DNA of 64,000 bases from Enterovibrio paralichthyis (GTDB lineage: Bacteria > Pseudomonadota > Gammaproteobacteria > Enterobacterales > Vibrionaceae), in assembly GCF_019209835.1 (NCBI RefSeq), contig NZ_JAHUTS010000006.1, forward strand, positions 186,001 to 250,000, read 5' to 3'. The position numbers and the translations under genes were made by a program. Numbering within the stretch: the stretch's first letter is position 1; every line of letters begins with the position of its first letter. Positions 51,978-60,846 of the stretch are shown in pieces. The notes under the pieces are model-generated. The model ran no database searches and was not told the origin of the DNA. It worked only from the letters and a program-made list of their open reading frames with translations.

Positions 51978-52404
51978 CGCCCACCTCGGCTTCTTCACGC
52001 TGCTTTTCTTCCAGCTGCGCATGCAGCGACGTAATACCGCGGTGTCCACAGACCAAGGCCTGCTCACGGAACTCGGTCAGGCTCAGCTCATCTCGCTCCA
52101 GCAGCATTTCCGCTGCCATCTGCAAATTGGTGCCGGTCACCACTTCGATATTGGCCATTTGCTGGCTGAGCAGTGAGGCTGTGCGGAAAGGTGTACCGCC
52201 AAGAAGGTCGGTCAGGAACACCACGCCTTCGCCTGAATCCACGCTTTCCAGTGCCATACGCATGGCGTTATCCAGCTGTGCTGTGGTCATGCTTTCCGGA
52301 AAGTCGATAGCCGCAAACTGTGGTTGTTCGCCAATCACCTGGGTCAACGCCTGAGATATTCCGCTGGCAAAGCCGCCATGACCGCTAAGAATCACCCCAA
52401 TCAT
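51967..52404 (-). CDS. agaF: PTS N-acetylgalactosamine transporter subunit IIA
   Basis: 145 residues, mannose-family EIIA. The phosphorylated His is in 'ILSGHGGFASGI' (His9), and 'FLTDLLGGTPFRTASLL' is the other family mark. It receives phosphate from HPr and passes it to IIB. The ATG at 52404 gives the standard N-terminus; the frame is open to 52455. It follows IID after a 92-bp gap and overlaps agaA. Confidence 0.92.
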   Translation of the reverse strand: MIGVILSGHGGFASGISQALTQVIGEQPQFAAIDFPESMTTAQLDNAMRMALESVDSGEGVVFLTDLLGGTPFRTASLLSQQMANIEVVTGTNLQMAAEMLLERDELSLTEFREQALVCGHRGITSLHAQLEEKQREEAEVGDGI

Positions 52405-52496
52405 AGGAATTCCTTTTGTGTAGGGCGTGAACCGGGAGGCCTGCGCCTCCCGCATTCAGCGCTTTTGTTTCACGTTATTATTGTTTTTACTGTCAG

Positions 52497-53381
52497 TTAC
52501 AGGATGCCTGCAAAGCGGCCTACCACACCCAGGGTGACAGTGATGATGATCAGGCGGATTGGGCTCCAGCCGCGTTTCACCAGTGCAAACATGGTCAGGG
52601 TGTAAACCAGTGGCAGGAATGCCGGCATCAGCTTGTCAATCACGTCAGCCTGCAGTTTCACCACGGCATCACCGGCGGTGATTTCAGCCGTGGTAGACAG
52701 GCGCACATAGGTCGCAACCAGCGCACCGATAACCGTCATACCCACGATGGATGCGGCATGGCCGACTTTCTTGGTGTTGGCTTTGATGATGGGGATTGCC
52801 GCCACACCCATGCGGTAGGCGTAGTGCGCCAAACCAAAACGCAGGCCAAAGTGGAACACGTTGAACACCACGAAGAAGATGACCGCACCCATGATGGAGC
52901 CCTGCAATGCAAGGTCGGCACCGATACCGCCACAGATTGGCAGCAGGGTCAGCCAGAACATGGCGTCACCGATACCGCCCAGCGGCGCACCGACGGCAAT
53001 TTTGGTGCTCTGGATACTGTTTACGTTCTGTTTTGAACGCTCCATCGCCAGGATGATGCCCATCACGAAGGTGACCAGGAACGGGTGGGTGTTGAAGAAA
53101 CCCATGTGCCCTTTCATCGCCTTAGACAGGTCATTTTTGTTGGTGTGGATCTTCTTCAGCGCAGGCAGTAAGCCATAGAGCCAACCCGCTGCCTGCATAC
53201 GTTCGTAGTTGAACGAGGCTTGCAACAGCAGCGAACGCCACGCCATGCGGTTGATATCCTGCTTGGTCAGCTCCGCACCCACGCTCTGGTCTTCATAGGT
53301 GTCGTTGGTCGCCAGCGACATCACAGGATCTGCTTCTTTGTGAGCCTTCAGATGGCCCATGGTGTTTGCATTAGATTCCAT
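52497..53381 (-). CDS. agaE: PTS N-acetylgalactosamine transporter subunit IID
   Basis: 294 residues of the mannose-family EIID (AgaE/AgaD/ManZ). 'LLLQASFNYERMQAAGWLY' and 'GAPLGGIGDAMFWLTLLPI' are typical, with the membrane helix at the C-terminal end ('PIRLIIITVTLGVVGRFAGIL' in part). The N-terminus is about 40 residues longer than usual if the ATG at 53381 is used; a GGAGGAAC site supports it, and Met codons further in are possible. It overlaps the IIC gene end by 11 bp. Confidence 0.9.
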   Translation of the reverse strand: MESNANTMGHLKAHKEADPVMSLATNDTYEDQSVGAELTKQDINRMAWRSLLLQASFNYERMQAAGWLYGLLPALKKIHTNKNDLSKAMKGHMGFFNTHPFLVTFVMGIILAMERSKQNVNSIQSTKIAVGAPLGGIGDAMFWLTLLPICGGIGADLALQGSIMGAVIFFVVFNVFHFGLRFGLAHYAYRMGVAAIPIIKANTKKVGHAASIVGMTVIGALVATYVRLSTTAEITAGDAVVKLQADVIDKLMPAFLPLVYTLTMFALVKRGWSPIRLIIITVTLGVVGRFAGIL

Positions 53382-54141
53382 CTTCCAGTTCCTCCGCTTT
53401 CGGTGCGCTTTGTTCGGGTTTGCGCATAAAGTCAATCAGTGCAATCGCAAGGGCTGCCGCAGCAATCGCCAGCATTGGCAGTTGCAGCCAGGCGGCGCCG
53501 ACAAAACCAAGAATGAAGTAAGGGATGTAGGCGTTTTTCATCATGATCTTCATCAGCACAGCGAAACCGATTGCCGGCATCATGCCGCCTGCTACGCCCA
53601 GACCGTCGATCAGATGCTGTGGCAGCGCCTCAACCATTGGTTTGGCGTGTTCTGCACCGAAGTAGATTGGCAGGAACGCACACAGGAAGTAGAAGGATCC
53701 AAGAACAGCAAGAGCAAAATAGTTAACCTTCTCGATACCCGCCGTGTCCGCTTCATCAGCCATCTGGTCACACTTGGACATCACAGGTGACATAGCAGAG
53801 AAAAGGAAGGTGATACCCATTTGCACCGCCACCGCGAACGGTACGGCGATACCCACCGCCACGCTTGGCTCAACGCCAGTGGTGATCGCAAAGGTGGTAC
53901 CGACGATGGTGCCGATGATGACGTTCGGTGGCTGGGCACCGGCCAGAGGCGCAAGCCCCATCCAGACCAGTTCCAATGTACCGCCGACCAGGATACCGGT
54001 CTCAAGGTCACCGAGGATCAGGCCAACCAAAGGACCCAATACCACCGGTCGGTGCATGTGGGTCAAGCCGTTAAAGAGGTCGAGACCGGCAATAAATGCC
54101 AGGATCCCGAGCATCAGCGCTTGTAAAAAACTGATTTCCAT
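53371..54141 (-). CDS. agaW: PTS N-acetylgalactosamine transporter subunit IIC
   Basis: 256 residues, mannose-family EIIC with about eight hydrophobic segments. 'GLDLFNGLTHMHRPVVLGPLVGLILGDLETG' (in part) and 'MGLAPLAGAQPPNVIIG' are hallmark stretches. It forms the sugar channel with IID. Coupled downstream to agaE and located 12 bp after agaV. Confidence 0.92.
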   Translation of the reverse strand: MEISFLQALMLGILAFIAGLDLFNGLTHMHRPVVLGPLVGLILGDLETGILVGGTLELVWMGLAPLAGAQPPNVIIGTIVGTTFAITTGVEPSVAVGIAVPFAVAVQMGITFLFSAMSPVMSKCDQMADEADTAGIEKVNYFALAVLGSFYFLCAFLPIYFGAEHAKPMVEALPQHLIDGLGVAGGMMPAIGFAVLMKIMMKNAYIPYFILGFVGAAWLQLPMLAIAAAALAIALIDFMRKPEQSAPKAEELEDGI

Positions 54142-54153
54142 TACGATTACTCC

Positions 54154-54627
54154 TTAAAGAAGTTTGAAAATGTCAGTAGCGGGCTCTGTGGGAACGCCCT
54201 GTACGTAACACGCCACGCCCGCCTCTCTCAGCGCGTTGAATGCCTCAACATCACGGGCATCGACGGAAACGGTTTTGTGGATTTGTGTTTTCCCCTCGGT
54301 GAAATGCATATTGCCGACGTTGATCTTTTCGACCGGCACCCCGCCCTTCACCAAGGCGAGGAAATCTGACGGTGTCTTGCACACCAACAGGATTTTCTGG
54401 CGATCTGCCGCTTTGTGGATGGTGTCGATGGCTTTTTGCACCGACCAGAACCGGATGGCGATGCCGTCTGCCAGTACCATTTCCATCAGGTTTTGCTGGA
54501 TTTGGTCTTCAGCGACTTCATCGTTAACCACCACGATGATGTTGGCGCCGGCGAAACCGACCCACTGCACGCCTACCTGGCCATGCACGAGGCGTTCATC
54601 TATGCGGCTGAGTACTATGTTTGGCAT
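54154..54627 (-). CDS. agaV: PTS N-acetylgalactosamine transporter subunit IIB
   Basis: 157 residues, mannose-family EIIB. The phosphorylated His is in 'RIDERLVHGQVGVQWV' (His15), and 'VEKINVGNMHF' is the second family block. It transfers phosphate to the incoming sugar on IIC/IID. It follows agaS after 37 bp. Confidence 0.93.
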   Translation of the reverse strand: MPNIVLSRIDERLVHGQVGVQWVGFAGANIIVVVNDEVAEDQIQQNLMEMVLADGIAIRFWSVQKAIDTIHKAADRQKILLVCKTPSDFLALVKGGVPVEKINVGNMHFTEGKTQIHKTVSVDARDVEAFNALREAGVACYVQGVPTEPATDIFKLL

Positions 54628-54664
54628 GGTGAAACTCCTTCCTTTCTGCGCTTACGCAGTGATT

Positions 54665-55819
54665 TCACGAAAACGGATAAATGGTGACGCCCTGAACAAC
54701 ACGGTTTACTTCGCCACTCGGGCACGGGTTATCCGGCGTCAACCCAAGTTGCAGTGATTTGGTCATGGCCAGCATCTGGGCGAACACGATGTAAGGGAAC
54801 GTGAGCCAGACATCATCGAGTTTTGCGTCGGCCACGCTGATGAACTCGCCGTCGATGTCACCTTCATCAACCGCCGTCAGCGCGATGTGCGAGAGGGTTT
54901 TGCCATTCGCGCGGATCTCGCTGTACATGTCGCGGTCATACTGGCGGGTGTAACTGTCGGTAGAGAAAAACTGGATAACCAGGGTTTCTGGATTGATCAT
55001 AAATTTCGGGCCATGACGGAAACCGAGGGACGATTCAAAGCCCGTCACGACGCGGCCTGCACTCAGTTCCAGAGATTTCAGTGCCCCTTCGCGAGCCACA
55101 CCTGCCAAACCGCCACTGCCAAGGATGATGAGGCGCTGGTAGTCCATTTCGGCCAGTGTGTTGACCTTGTCAGCCCATTGCGCCGTGCCGTTTTCCACAC
55201 AACTTGCGACACGTTCCACCTGCTCTGTGCAGGCGGCGCGGGTGGCACTGCCGAGCAGCACGATGGCCGACAGCGTCATACAGGTGTAACTGGATGTCAT
55301 GGCGAAGCTTTTATCGTTCGAGCCTTCTGGCATCAGGTGGCAGCGCGCTTTGTCGCTTTGCTGCGCGTAGCGGTAGAGTTCACCTTCGCCGTTACAGGTC
55401 AGGATCAAGTGCCAGATGTTGGTCACGGTCTGATCTGCCACCGCTACCGCCGCCACGCTTTCCGGGCTGTTGCCGGAGCGGGCAAAGGAAACCAGCAGGG
55501 TTGGTGCATTCGGATCGAGATATTCGCGGGGATTCGACACAATATCGGTTGTCGCAACCGCACGGGCATCCATGCCCTGGCGCACCAGCCAAGGGGCTAA
55601 GGCTTCCCCGGCATAGGCCGACGTACCAGCACCTGTCATCACGATGCGGAAACCCGGCAGGGCAAAAAGAGGTTGCAGGAACGCATTGTCATCCGCTTCT
55701 GTCGCCGTCAGTGTCGCGGCCATTTCACGCCACAGGCGCGGCTGATGGGCAATTTCTTGGGCGGTATGGACAGCGCCATGTTGCGTCAGCCATTGGGTAT
55801 CAAAACCAGGATAAGTCAT
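54665..55819 (-). CDS. agaS: AgaS, galactosamine-6-phosphate deaminase/isomerase (SIS domains)
   Basis: 384 residues with two SIS domains. 'IVMTGAGTSAYAGEALAPWL' and 'LLVSFARSGNSPESVAAV' mark the first; 'LIILGSGGLAGVAREGALKSLELS' (in part) marks the second. In E. coli AgaS converts galactosamine 6-phosphate to tagatose 6-phosphate. The ATG at 55819 lies just after the kbaZ stop, with GAGGAAAA upstream. The frame is open to 56080 but that part is antisense-like noise over kbaZ. Confidence 0.92.
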   Translation of the reverse strand: MTYPGFDTQWLTQHGAVHTAQEIAHQPRLWREMAATLTATEADDNAFLQPLFALPGFRIVMTGAGTSAYAGEALAPWLVRQGMDARAVATTDIVSNPREYLDPNAPTLLVSFARSGNSPESVAAVAVADQTVTNIWHLILTCNGEGELYRYAQQSDKARCHLMPEGSNDKSFAMTSSYTCMTLSAIVLLGSATRAACTEQVERVASCVENGTAQWADKVNTLAEMDYQRLIILGSGGLAGVAREGALKSLELSAGRVVTGFESSLGFRHGPKFMINPETLVIQFFSTDSYTRQYDRDMYSEIRANGKTLSHIALTAVDEGDIDGEFISVADAKLDDVWLTFPYIVFAQMLAMTKSLQLGLTPDNPCPSGEVNRVVQGVTIYPFS

Positions 55820-55821
55820 TG

Positions 55822-57111
55822 TTATTTTTCCTCGGTAACGCAGCCGCAGGCACGGCTGTAAATACGGGTCACTTCCATCACTTTGTCGATGATCAGGGCT
55901 TCGGGGTCGATGCCGATTTCTCCGCGAATCACTGCGCGGTATTGGTTCGGCAGGTACTGGCTCAAAAGCGTGCCCGGTGGTGGCAGTTCGGTCAGGTTCT
56001 GCATCATGGTTTTCAGTGCCGCGTCCACCACAGGGTGCGACCAGTAGTAACGGATGCGGTCGCTGAAGCTGTACTGGCAATCCAGATAGCGTTGATGCCC
56101 GGTGTTGCTGTAGTAGCGATGCCAGTAATCGGGCTCCTGACGCATCACCTGTTCAACGGTTTCGCGAAGGTGGGAGGCGCGGTGCTCGCCGAGCCATTCG
56201 CGCTCGACGCTGTCCAAGGCAAACAGGGCTTCGCGCATGGCAAACGTCAGAGCCGGGCCAACTTTCAAAATGGCGAAGTGATCGCGCACCAGCTCGCAGT
56301 AGGCGGTATCAGCCTGGTAATCCGTGGAGTGGGCTTCAAACACTTTGCCGGGAACGGTTTCGATAAAACGGCTGAGTGCCGTGGCTTTGTCAGCGGCGTA
56401 ATGGATGATTTTGTGATGGTCAAACTCCACGCCGGGTTGCACCACCAGCCCAATCACGCGATCCCAAACCGCGTCCAGACCAAGGGCAGCAAACGCGGTT
56501 TGGTGCATGTCCAGCGTCTGGGCAGCATCGCCCGCCTCGGTAACGGCCAGCTCCTCTTCCAGCTCATGCGCCCCACCCGGCACCGGCACTTCAGTGCCAA
56601 TGATGTAGAGTGGCGCTTCACCGCCGACACGTTGCCAGGTTTGTTCGGCAACCTGACAGAGGCGGGCTGCCCGATGTGCCACCATGTTTTCACCCAGGGG
56701 GATGGGATCACCTGCACATGACATCGAGCAGTCCAGATGGATTTTGCGGAAACCTGCCTCGACATAGGCTGCAATCAGGGTTTCGGATTTCTCCATGGCT
56801 TCGTCAGCAGGCAGGTGCTGCCAACAGTTGGGGCCTAAATGGTCACCGCCCAGCAGTAGTTTTTCACGTGAGAGTCCAATGTCATCGGCCAGTGAGCAGA
56901 CCAATTGGTAGAAGTCTGCAGGAGTCAGGCCGGTGTAACCGCCGTCCTGATTGACCTGGTTGGAGGTTGCTTCAATCAATACCAGGGAATTGTCGGCCAC
57001 GCCCTGCTTCAAAGCGGCTTTCAGCACCAGCGGGTGCGCCGAGCAAACGGCATAGACACCGACCGGTTCACCGGCTTTGTGGCGCTCGATTAAATCACGA
57101 AGTGGCTGCAT
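55822..57111 (-). CDS. kbaZ: Tagatose-bisphosphate aldolase non-catalytic subunit (KbaZ/AgaZ)
   Basis: 429 residues, matching GatZ/KbaZ: 'GVYAVCSAHPLVLKAALKQ' near the start, 'LLGGDHLGPNCWQHLPADEAM' (in part) and 'IHLDCSMSCAGDPIPL'. It stabilises and activates the KbaY aldolase. First gene of the structural operon; GGGGAGC precedes the ATG. The agaR gene lies 58 bp upstream, with an AgaR-like site between. Confidence 0.93.
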   Translation of the reverse strand: MQPLRDLIERHKAGEPVGVYAVCSAHPLVLKAALKQGVADNSLVLIEATSNQVNQDGGYTGLTPADFYQLVCSLADDIGLSREKLLLGGDHLGPNCWQHLPADEAMEKSETLIAAYVEAGFRKIHLDCSMSCAGDPIPLGENMVAHRAARLCQVAEQTWQRVGGEAPLYIIGTEVPVPGGAHELEEELAVTEAGDAAQTLDMHQTAFAALGLDAVWDRVIGLVVQPGVEFDHHKIIHYAADKATALSRFIETVPGKVFEAHSTDYQADTAYCELVRDHFAILKVGPALTFAMREALFALDSVEREWLGEHRASHLRETVEQVMRQEPDYWHRYYSNTGHQRYLDCQYSFSDRIRYYWSHPVVDAALKTMMQNLTELPPPGTLLSQYLPNQYRAVIRGEIGIDPEALIIDKVMEVTRIYSRACGCVTEEK

Positions 57112-57140
57112 GGTTGCTCCCCATGCAGGCGGTGTTCAGA

Positions 57141-57163
57141 GTGAAACGAAAGGAAATGAAAAC
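57141..57163. promoter_or_regulatory. AgaR-like operator before kbaZ
   Basis: On the minus strand this reads as repeated TTTC-type steps (GTTTTCATTTCCTTTCGTTT), closely matching the E. coli AgaR consensus with CTTTC repeats. It lies in the 58-bp gap between agaR and kbaZ. Confidence 0.6.
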
Positions 57164-57169
57164 AGGAGG

Positions 57170-57946
57170 TTAATCGTCCCTGTCTGCAATAATGACCTTT
57201 ACGCCCATGGCTGTCAGCGCCTGCAAATAATTGTCCGGAATCCGGCTGTCGGTGATCAGGGTGTCAATTCCCCCGGCATCACGGATCATGCAGAAGCTTT
57301 TCCGTCCAAATTTGCTGGCATCTGTTACCGCAATCACTTCACGGGCCACCTCGCACATCACACGGTTTACATGGGCTTCGCCCTCGTGCGGAGTGGTGAT
57401 GCCGGCATTAAGGTCGAAACCATCTACACCGAGAAACAGCTTGTCGAACCGATAGTTCTTCAAGAGTTGCTCGCCTGCCGGGCCATGAAGCGAAAAGGAT
57501 TGGCGTCGCAGTGTGCCGCCTGCCACCATGACTTCGATGTTGTCATAGCTGGCAAGGTCATAGGCAATATTGAGAGAGTTGGTCATCACCACCAGGCCAT
57601 TTTTCTCCGCCAGGTGGCGGGTAATTTTGGCGGTGGTAGAGCCTGAATCGAGGATGATGGCGTCGCCGTCATGCACCATCGCCGCCGCCTTGGCGGCAAT
57701 GCGCGATTTGATGTCAGCGAACATTTTGCCTTTGTCCTGTACCGGGCGGTCGAAAGCGAAGTGCCGGTTCACCATGGCACCTCCATAGCAACGGACAATA
57801 CAGCCTTTTCTTTCCAGATAATTCAGGTCGTTACGTATGGTTACGGTTGAAACAGTAAAGCGTTCTGCCAGCTCATCAACCTTCACGGTGTTGTTCTGAC
57901 GCGCCATTTCGACGATTTGCTCTCTGCGTTCAAGGGTCGTAACCAT
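57170..57946 (-). CDS. agaR: AgaR, DeoR-family repressor of the aga genes
   Basis: 258 residues. The N-terminal DeoR helix-turn-helix ('VKVDELAERFTVSTVTIRNDL' in part, residues 21-41) is followed by the sensor domain with 'AIILDSGSTTAKITRHLAEK' (in part) and 'LGVDGFDLNAGITTPHEGEA' (in part), the family's sugar-phosphate site. I chose the ATG at 57946 rather than the GTG at 57952. Position in front of the aga operon and AgaR-like sites on both sides support its role. Confidence 0.92.
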   Translation of the reverse strand: MVTTLERREQIVEMARQNNTVKVDELAERFTVSTVTIRNDLNYLERKGCIVRCYGGAMVNRHFAFDRPVQDKGKMFADIKSRIAAKAAAMVHDGDAIILDSGSTTAKITRHLAEKNGLVVMTNSLNIAYDLASYDNIEVMVAGGTLRRQSFSLHGPAGEQLLKNYRFDKLFLGVDGFDLNAGITTPHEGEAHVNRVMCEVAREVIAVTDASKFGRKSFCMIRDAGGIDTLITDSRIPDNYLQALTAMGVKVIIADRDD

Positions 57947-57983
57947 AACCACTCTCTTTCACTGTCTTGCGATCGGGTTCCAC

Positions 57984-58095
57984 CTTTCGCTTCATTTCGT
58001 AAAAGATTTCAGCACACGAAAGCAAACGAAAGGAAAACGGCGATCACACTTGGTCGAACATAAGAAAAACGCTAAAAACCTTTCACTTTATAACC
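57984..58095. promoter_or_regulatory. Cluster of AgaR-like CTTTC repeats upstream of agaR
   Basis: Three stretches share the CTTTC/GAAAG pattern of AgaR operators: CTTTCGCTTCATTTCGTAAA at 57984-58003, ACGAAAGCAAACGAAAGGAA at 58016-58035 (other strand), and CCTTTCACTTTA with ATGAAAGC near 58079-58105. They suit autoregulation of agaR. The rest of the 57947-58395 gap contains only the phnR terminator and no gene I can support. Confidence 0.6.
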
Positions 58096-58339
58096 AAATG
58101 AAAGCTTCGTTTATGTGAGCAAGGTCGTTCAGATGGGAGAAACCTCGCAAAATATGGCGGTATGCGAAAACGACACTGAAAGGTGGCAAACCAGGCTATC
58201 GCTTTTCACTTTCAGACAGAGAATGGATCGATGTCACAAAATGAAAAATAGCCAGCCAAAAGTTGATTGATTTTGGAATCGGTGCGGCGGGGAAATCGGT
58301 GTTTTTGGCTGCCCGCAAACTCTGTTGTTCTATCCAGCC

Positions 58340-58373
58340 GAAACAAAATTGCCACCGCGAAGGGTGGCAATTT
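58340..58373 (-). terminator. Rho-independent terminator of the phnR-side genes
   Basis: A perfect 11-bp stem (AAATTGCCACC with GGTGGCAATTT), followed on the minus strand by TTGTTTCGG. It lies 22 bp after the phnR stop. Confidence 0.85.
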
Positions 58374-58395
58374 CAGTTCAGGCTCAAAACGAAAG

Positions 58396-59100
58396 CTACG
58401 GCGTAAGCATCGCCAGTGACGAAATGGTAATGGCATCGTGACGCCAGTATTCGATGTCACAGTCAATCAACTCGCCATGCTGGTTGTAGTTGATACGCTC
58501 CACCACCATCGCCGGTGTGCCTGAGGTTGCGCGCAGCGCCTGTGCCATTGGGCCAATCAGCGAACTGGTGCTGATGCGGTAGCGGATAGACTGATAGACC
58601 ACGCCATAATGCTCACGGTAAATGTCCGTCAGCGACTGGGAAAGATCGTAACCCAGCAGTTTCGGGAAAATGTCCGGGCGGATGTAGTTGGTCACATACA
58701 CCACTGGGCGGTCGTCAAGATAGCGCACGCGGTTGACTTGATACACCTCAGAAAACGGTTTGAGTGACAACAGATTCGCGGCCTGTTTGTTAGCAAGGAT
58801 ATTCTTGGCGCTGATCAGCTCCGTTTTCGGTTTACGCCCCTGCTCCAGCGCCATGTTGGTAAAATTCAGGGTTTTGGTTGGGTCGTAGTGAAGCGGCTCT
58901 GGCGAAATAAACCAGCCACGGCGATCTTCCCGGTAAATACGCCCTTCCGATTCCAGCAGCGACAACGCCTCGCGCAGCGTCACGCGGGTGGTATCAAAGG
59001 TTTCTGCCAGCTTGCGTTCTGCCGGCAGTTTCTGGCGCGGGGCAAGCATCCCCGCGTCAATTTGTTCTACGATGGCATCTTTGATTTTTACGTATTGCAC
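58396..59100 (-). CDS. phnR: PhnR, GntR-family regulator of phosphonate use
   Basis: 234 residues. An N-terminal GntR winged helix ('LPAERKLAETFDTTRVTLREALSLLESEGR', in part, residues 25-54) is followed by a UTRA ligand domain ('YQVNRVRYLDDRPVVYVTNYI' in part). This is the HutC subgroup, which includes the PhnR proteins of 2-aminoethylphosphonate clusters. GTG start with AAGGA upstream. It lies nine bases after the permease gene and is probably the last gene of the phnST-permease-phnR operon. Confidence 0.88.
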   Translation of the reverse strand: MQYVKIKDAIVEQIDAGMLAPRQKLPAERKLAETFDTTRVTLREALSLLESEGRIYREDRRGWFISPEPLHYDPTKTLNFTNMALEQGRKPKTELISAKNILANKQAANLLSLKPFSEVYQVNRVRYLDDRPVVYVTNYIRPDIFPKLLGYDLSQSLTDIYREHYGVVYQSIRYRISTSSLIGPMAQALRATSGTPAMVVERINYNQHGELIDCDIEYWRHDAITISSLAMLTP

Positions 59101-59109
59101 AGGGTGTCC

Positions 59110-60834
59110 TTATCTATTTCGCCACGCTTGGGTACGGGTTCCCAGCCATTTCGCCACCGGCCACTGGATCAGTCTGGCACTCAGCGCCGACAGCATGATC
59201 ATCACAGCCATGGCCGCGGCGGCACCCGTTTGTCCTGCATCGTCCATATTCAGCACAGAAACCGAAGCAGGAATGGTGTCGGTCGAATAAAGGAATACTA
59301 CCGCAGAAGTTGTGGTGAGCGCATTAACAAACAAGTACATACCAATATCGAACAGCGCGGGCAGACACACCGGCAGCGTCACTTTGTAGAACAGCTTGAA
59401 CTGCGGCATTTTGACCGACGCCGCCGTGGCTTCAATTTCTGCTGGAAGCTGTTTCAGCGCCGCGAGCGAGGTCATGTGCCCTACTGTGTAGTAATGGACA
59501 ATAGTGTTGATGACCAGCAGCGCCATCGAGCCATAAAGGGTATTGAGCGGATTTGCGGCATCGTTGAAATAGAAGATGTAACCCAGACCCAGCACCATGC
59601 CCGGCACCGCCATCGGCAGAATACTGACCATTTGAAGAAGCTGGCGTACCGGTGCAAACGCCCGGCCTTTTTCCATTGCGTAGGCTGCGGTGAAAATCAG
59701 GGTGGTGCCGAAAATCGCCGCCCAGAACGCCATTTCCAGCGAGTTAAAAAATGGGCTCCAGCCGTACGTGCTGATTTCGGCAAAATTGTAGTTGTTCAGG
59801 GTTAGGGTTTGGTTCCAAGGCCAGAAGGTCACCAGAGAGCCGTACACTGCCATGCCGAGTACTACCAGCACCACGGCTGAAATCAGGGCGCAGTAAAGAA
59901 AACAAACCGAATCACGCACTTTATTTGGCGCTGGCTGATACACCACAGAGCGGGTATCAATCAGGCTTTTCTGTTTTTTCTTCACCCAGCGATCCGCCAT
60001 AAACGCGAGGATAGCTGGAAACAGCAGGATGATGGAGGTAACCGCACCCATGGCAAAGTTTTGCTGCCCCACCACCTGTTTAAAGATGTCCGTTGCCAGC
60101 ACGTTGTCGCTGCCGCCAATTACCTTTGCCACACCAAAATCGGTGATCACCAGGGTGAAAATCACAATCAGGGTGCTGATAAGGCCATATTTGGCGCCAG
60201 GCAAGGTAACGATAAAAAAGGTCTTCAATGGCGAAGTATTGAGGGCTTTTGCCGCTTCATACAGACGGGCATCCGAGGTGCGCATGGAGGTAGTCAGGAG
60301 CATCAGGGCATGGGGAAAGGTCCAGAAGATAAGCCCCATCGAGATACCAATCAGGCCATATACCGACTGCCCGCCAAGCAGGGATTTGGCAATGCCCTGG
60401 TTACCGAACAGGAATACCAGACTGATCGCCGGCAGCAGCGAAGGCGCGAGGATCGGCGCCGTTCCCAGCACTTTGAACAGCCCTTTGAATGGCATGCAGG
60501 AGCGGGTGAGCGCATAGGCAAAACCGAAGGCGGCAAGGGTCACGATCGCAGTGACTGACACCCCGAGGATGAGGGTGTTGGAAAGCGACGCCCAGACCCC
60601 GAGTGATGATAGGTAATCAGCAAAATTGGCCAGTCCCACAAACTCGCCGTTGGCGTTCTGGACGCTTTTTTTCAGCATGCTCCAAAGCGGGAACAGCAGG
60701 AAAAGTGCAAACAGCGTGGTGATCAGGGTCAGCAGACCAAACAGCACCAAATTGTCCTTGCTGACTCTGTCGAGCAGAGAGGCTGATTTACGCGGCAGCA
60801 CCAGAGTGTTCATCGTCATCGTGTTGGCTTCCAT
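59110..60834 (-). CDS. 2-Aminoethylphosphonate ABC transporter, single-chain double permease
   Basis: 574 residues containing two permease halves, so one chain does the work of PhnU and PhnV. The halves each have an EAA-type loop: 'YEAAKALNTSPLKTFFIVTLP' (in part, near residue 195) and 'IEATAASVKMPQFKLFYKVTLP' (in part, near residue 470). About twelve helices can be traced. This architecture is known for putative aminoethylphosphonate transporters of Vibrio. AAGGAA lies at a good distance before the ATG at 60834. The ATPase gene precedes it by 12 bp. Confidence 0.9.
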   Translation of the reverse strand: MEANTMTMNTLVLPRKSASLLDRVSKDNLVLFGLLTLITTLFALFLLFPLWSMLKKSVQNANGEFVGLANFADYLSSLGVWASLSNTLILGVSVTAIVTLAAFGFAYALTRSCMPFKGLFKVLGTAPILAPSLLPAISLVFLFGNQGIAKSLLGGQSVYGLIGISMGLIFWTFPHALMLLTTSMRTSDARLYEAAKALNTSPLKTFFIVTLPGAKYGLISTLIVIFTLVITDFGVAKVIGGSDNVLATDIFKQVVGQQNFAMGAVTSIILLFPAILAFMADRWVKKKQKSLIDTRSVVYQPAPNKVRDSVCFLYCALISAVVLVVLGMAVYGSLVTFWPWNQTLTLNNYNFAEISTYGWSPFFNSLEMAFWAAIFGTTLIFTAAYAMEKGRAFAPVRQLLQMVSILPMAVPGMVLGLGYIFYFNDAANPLNTLYGSMALLVINTIVHYYTVGHMTSLAALKQLPAEIEATAASVKMPQFKLFYKVTLPVCLPALFDIGMYLFVNALTTTSAVVFLYSTDTIPASVSVLNMDDAGQTGAAAAMAVMIMLSALSARLIQWPVAKWLGTRTQAWRNR

Positions 60835-60846
60835 GTTCGGGTTCCT

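Noticed and set aside
55204..56721. 505-codon open frame on the plus strand opposite agaS and kbaZ
   Set aside because: It spans two clearly real genes on the other strand. Its translation has no recognisable domain and odd composition, so it is a shadow of GC-rich coding DNA.
58888..59805. 305-codon plus-strand frame opposite phnR and the fused permease
   Set aside because: It crosses the junction of two well-supported genes on the other strand and shows no family features.
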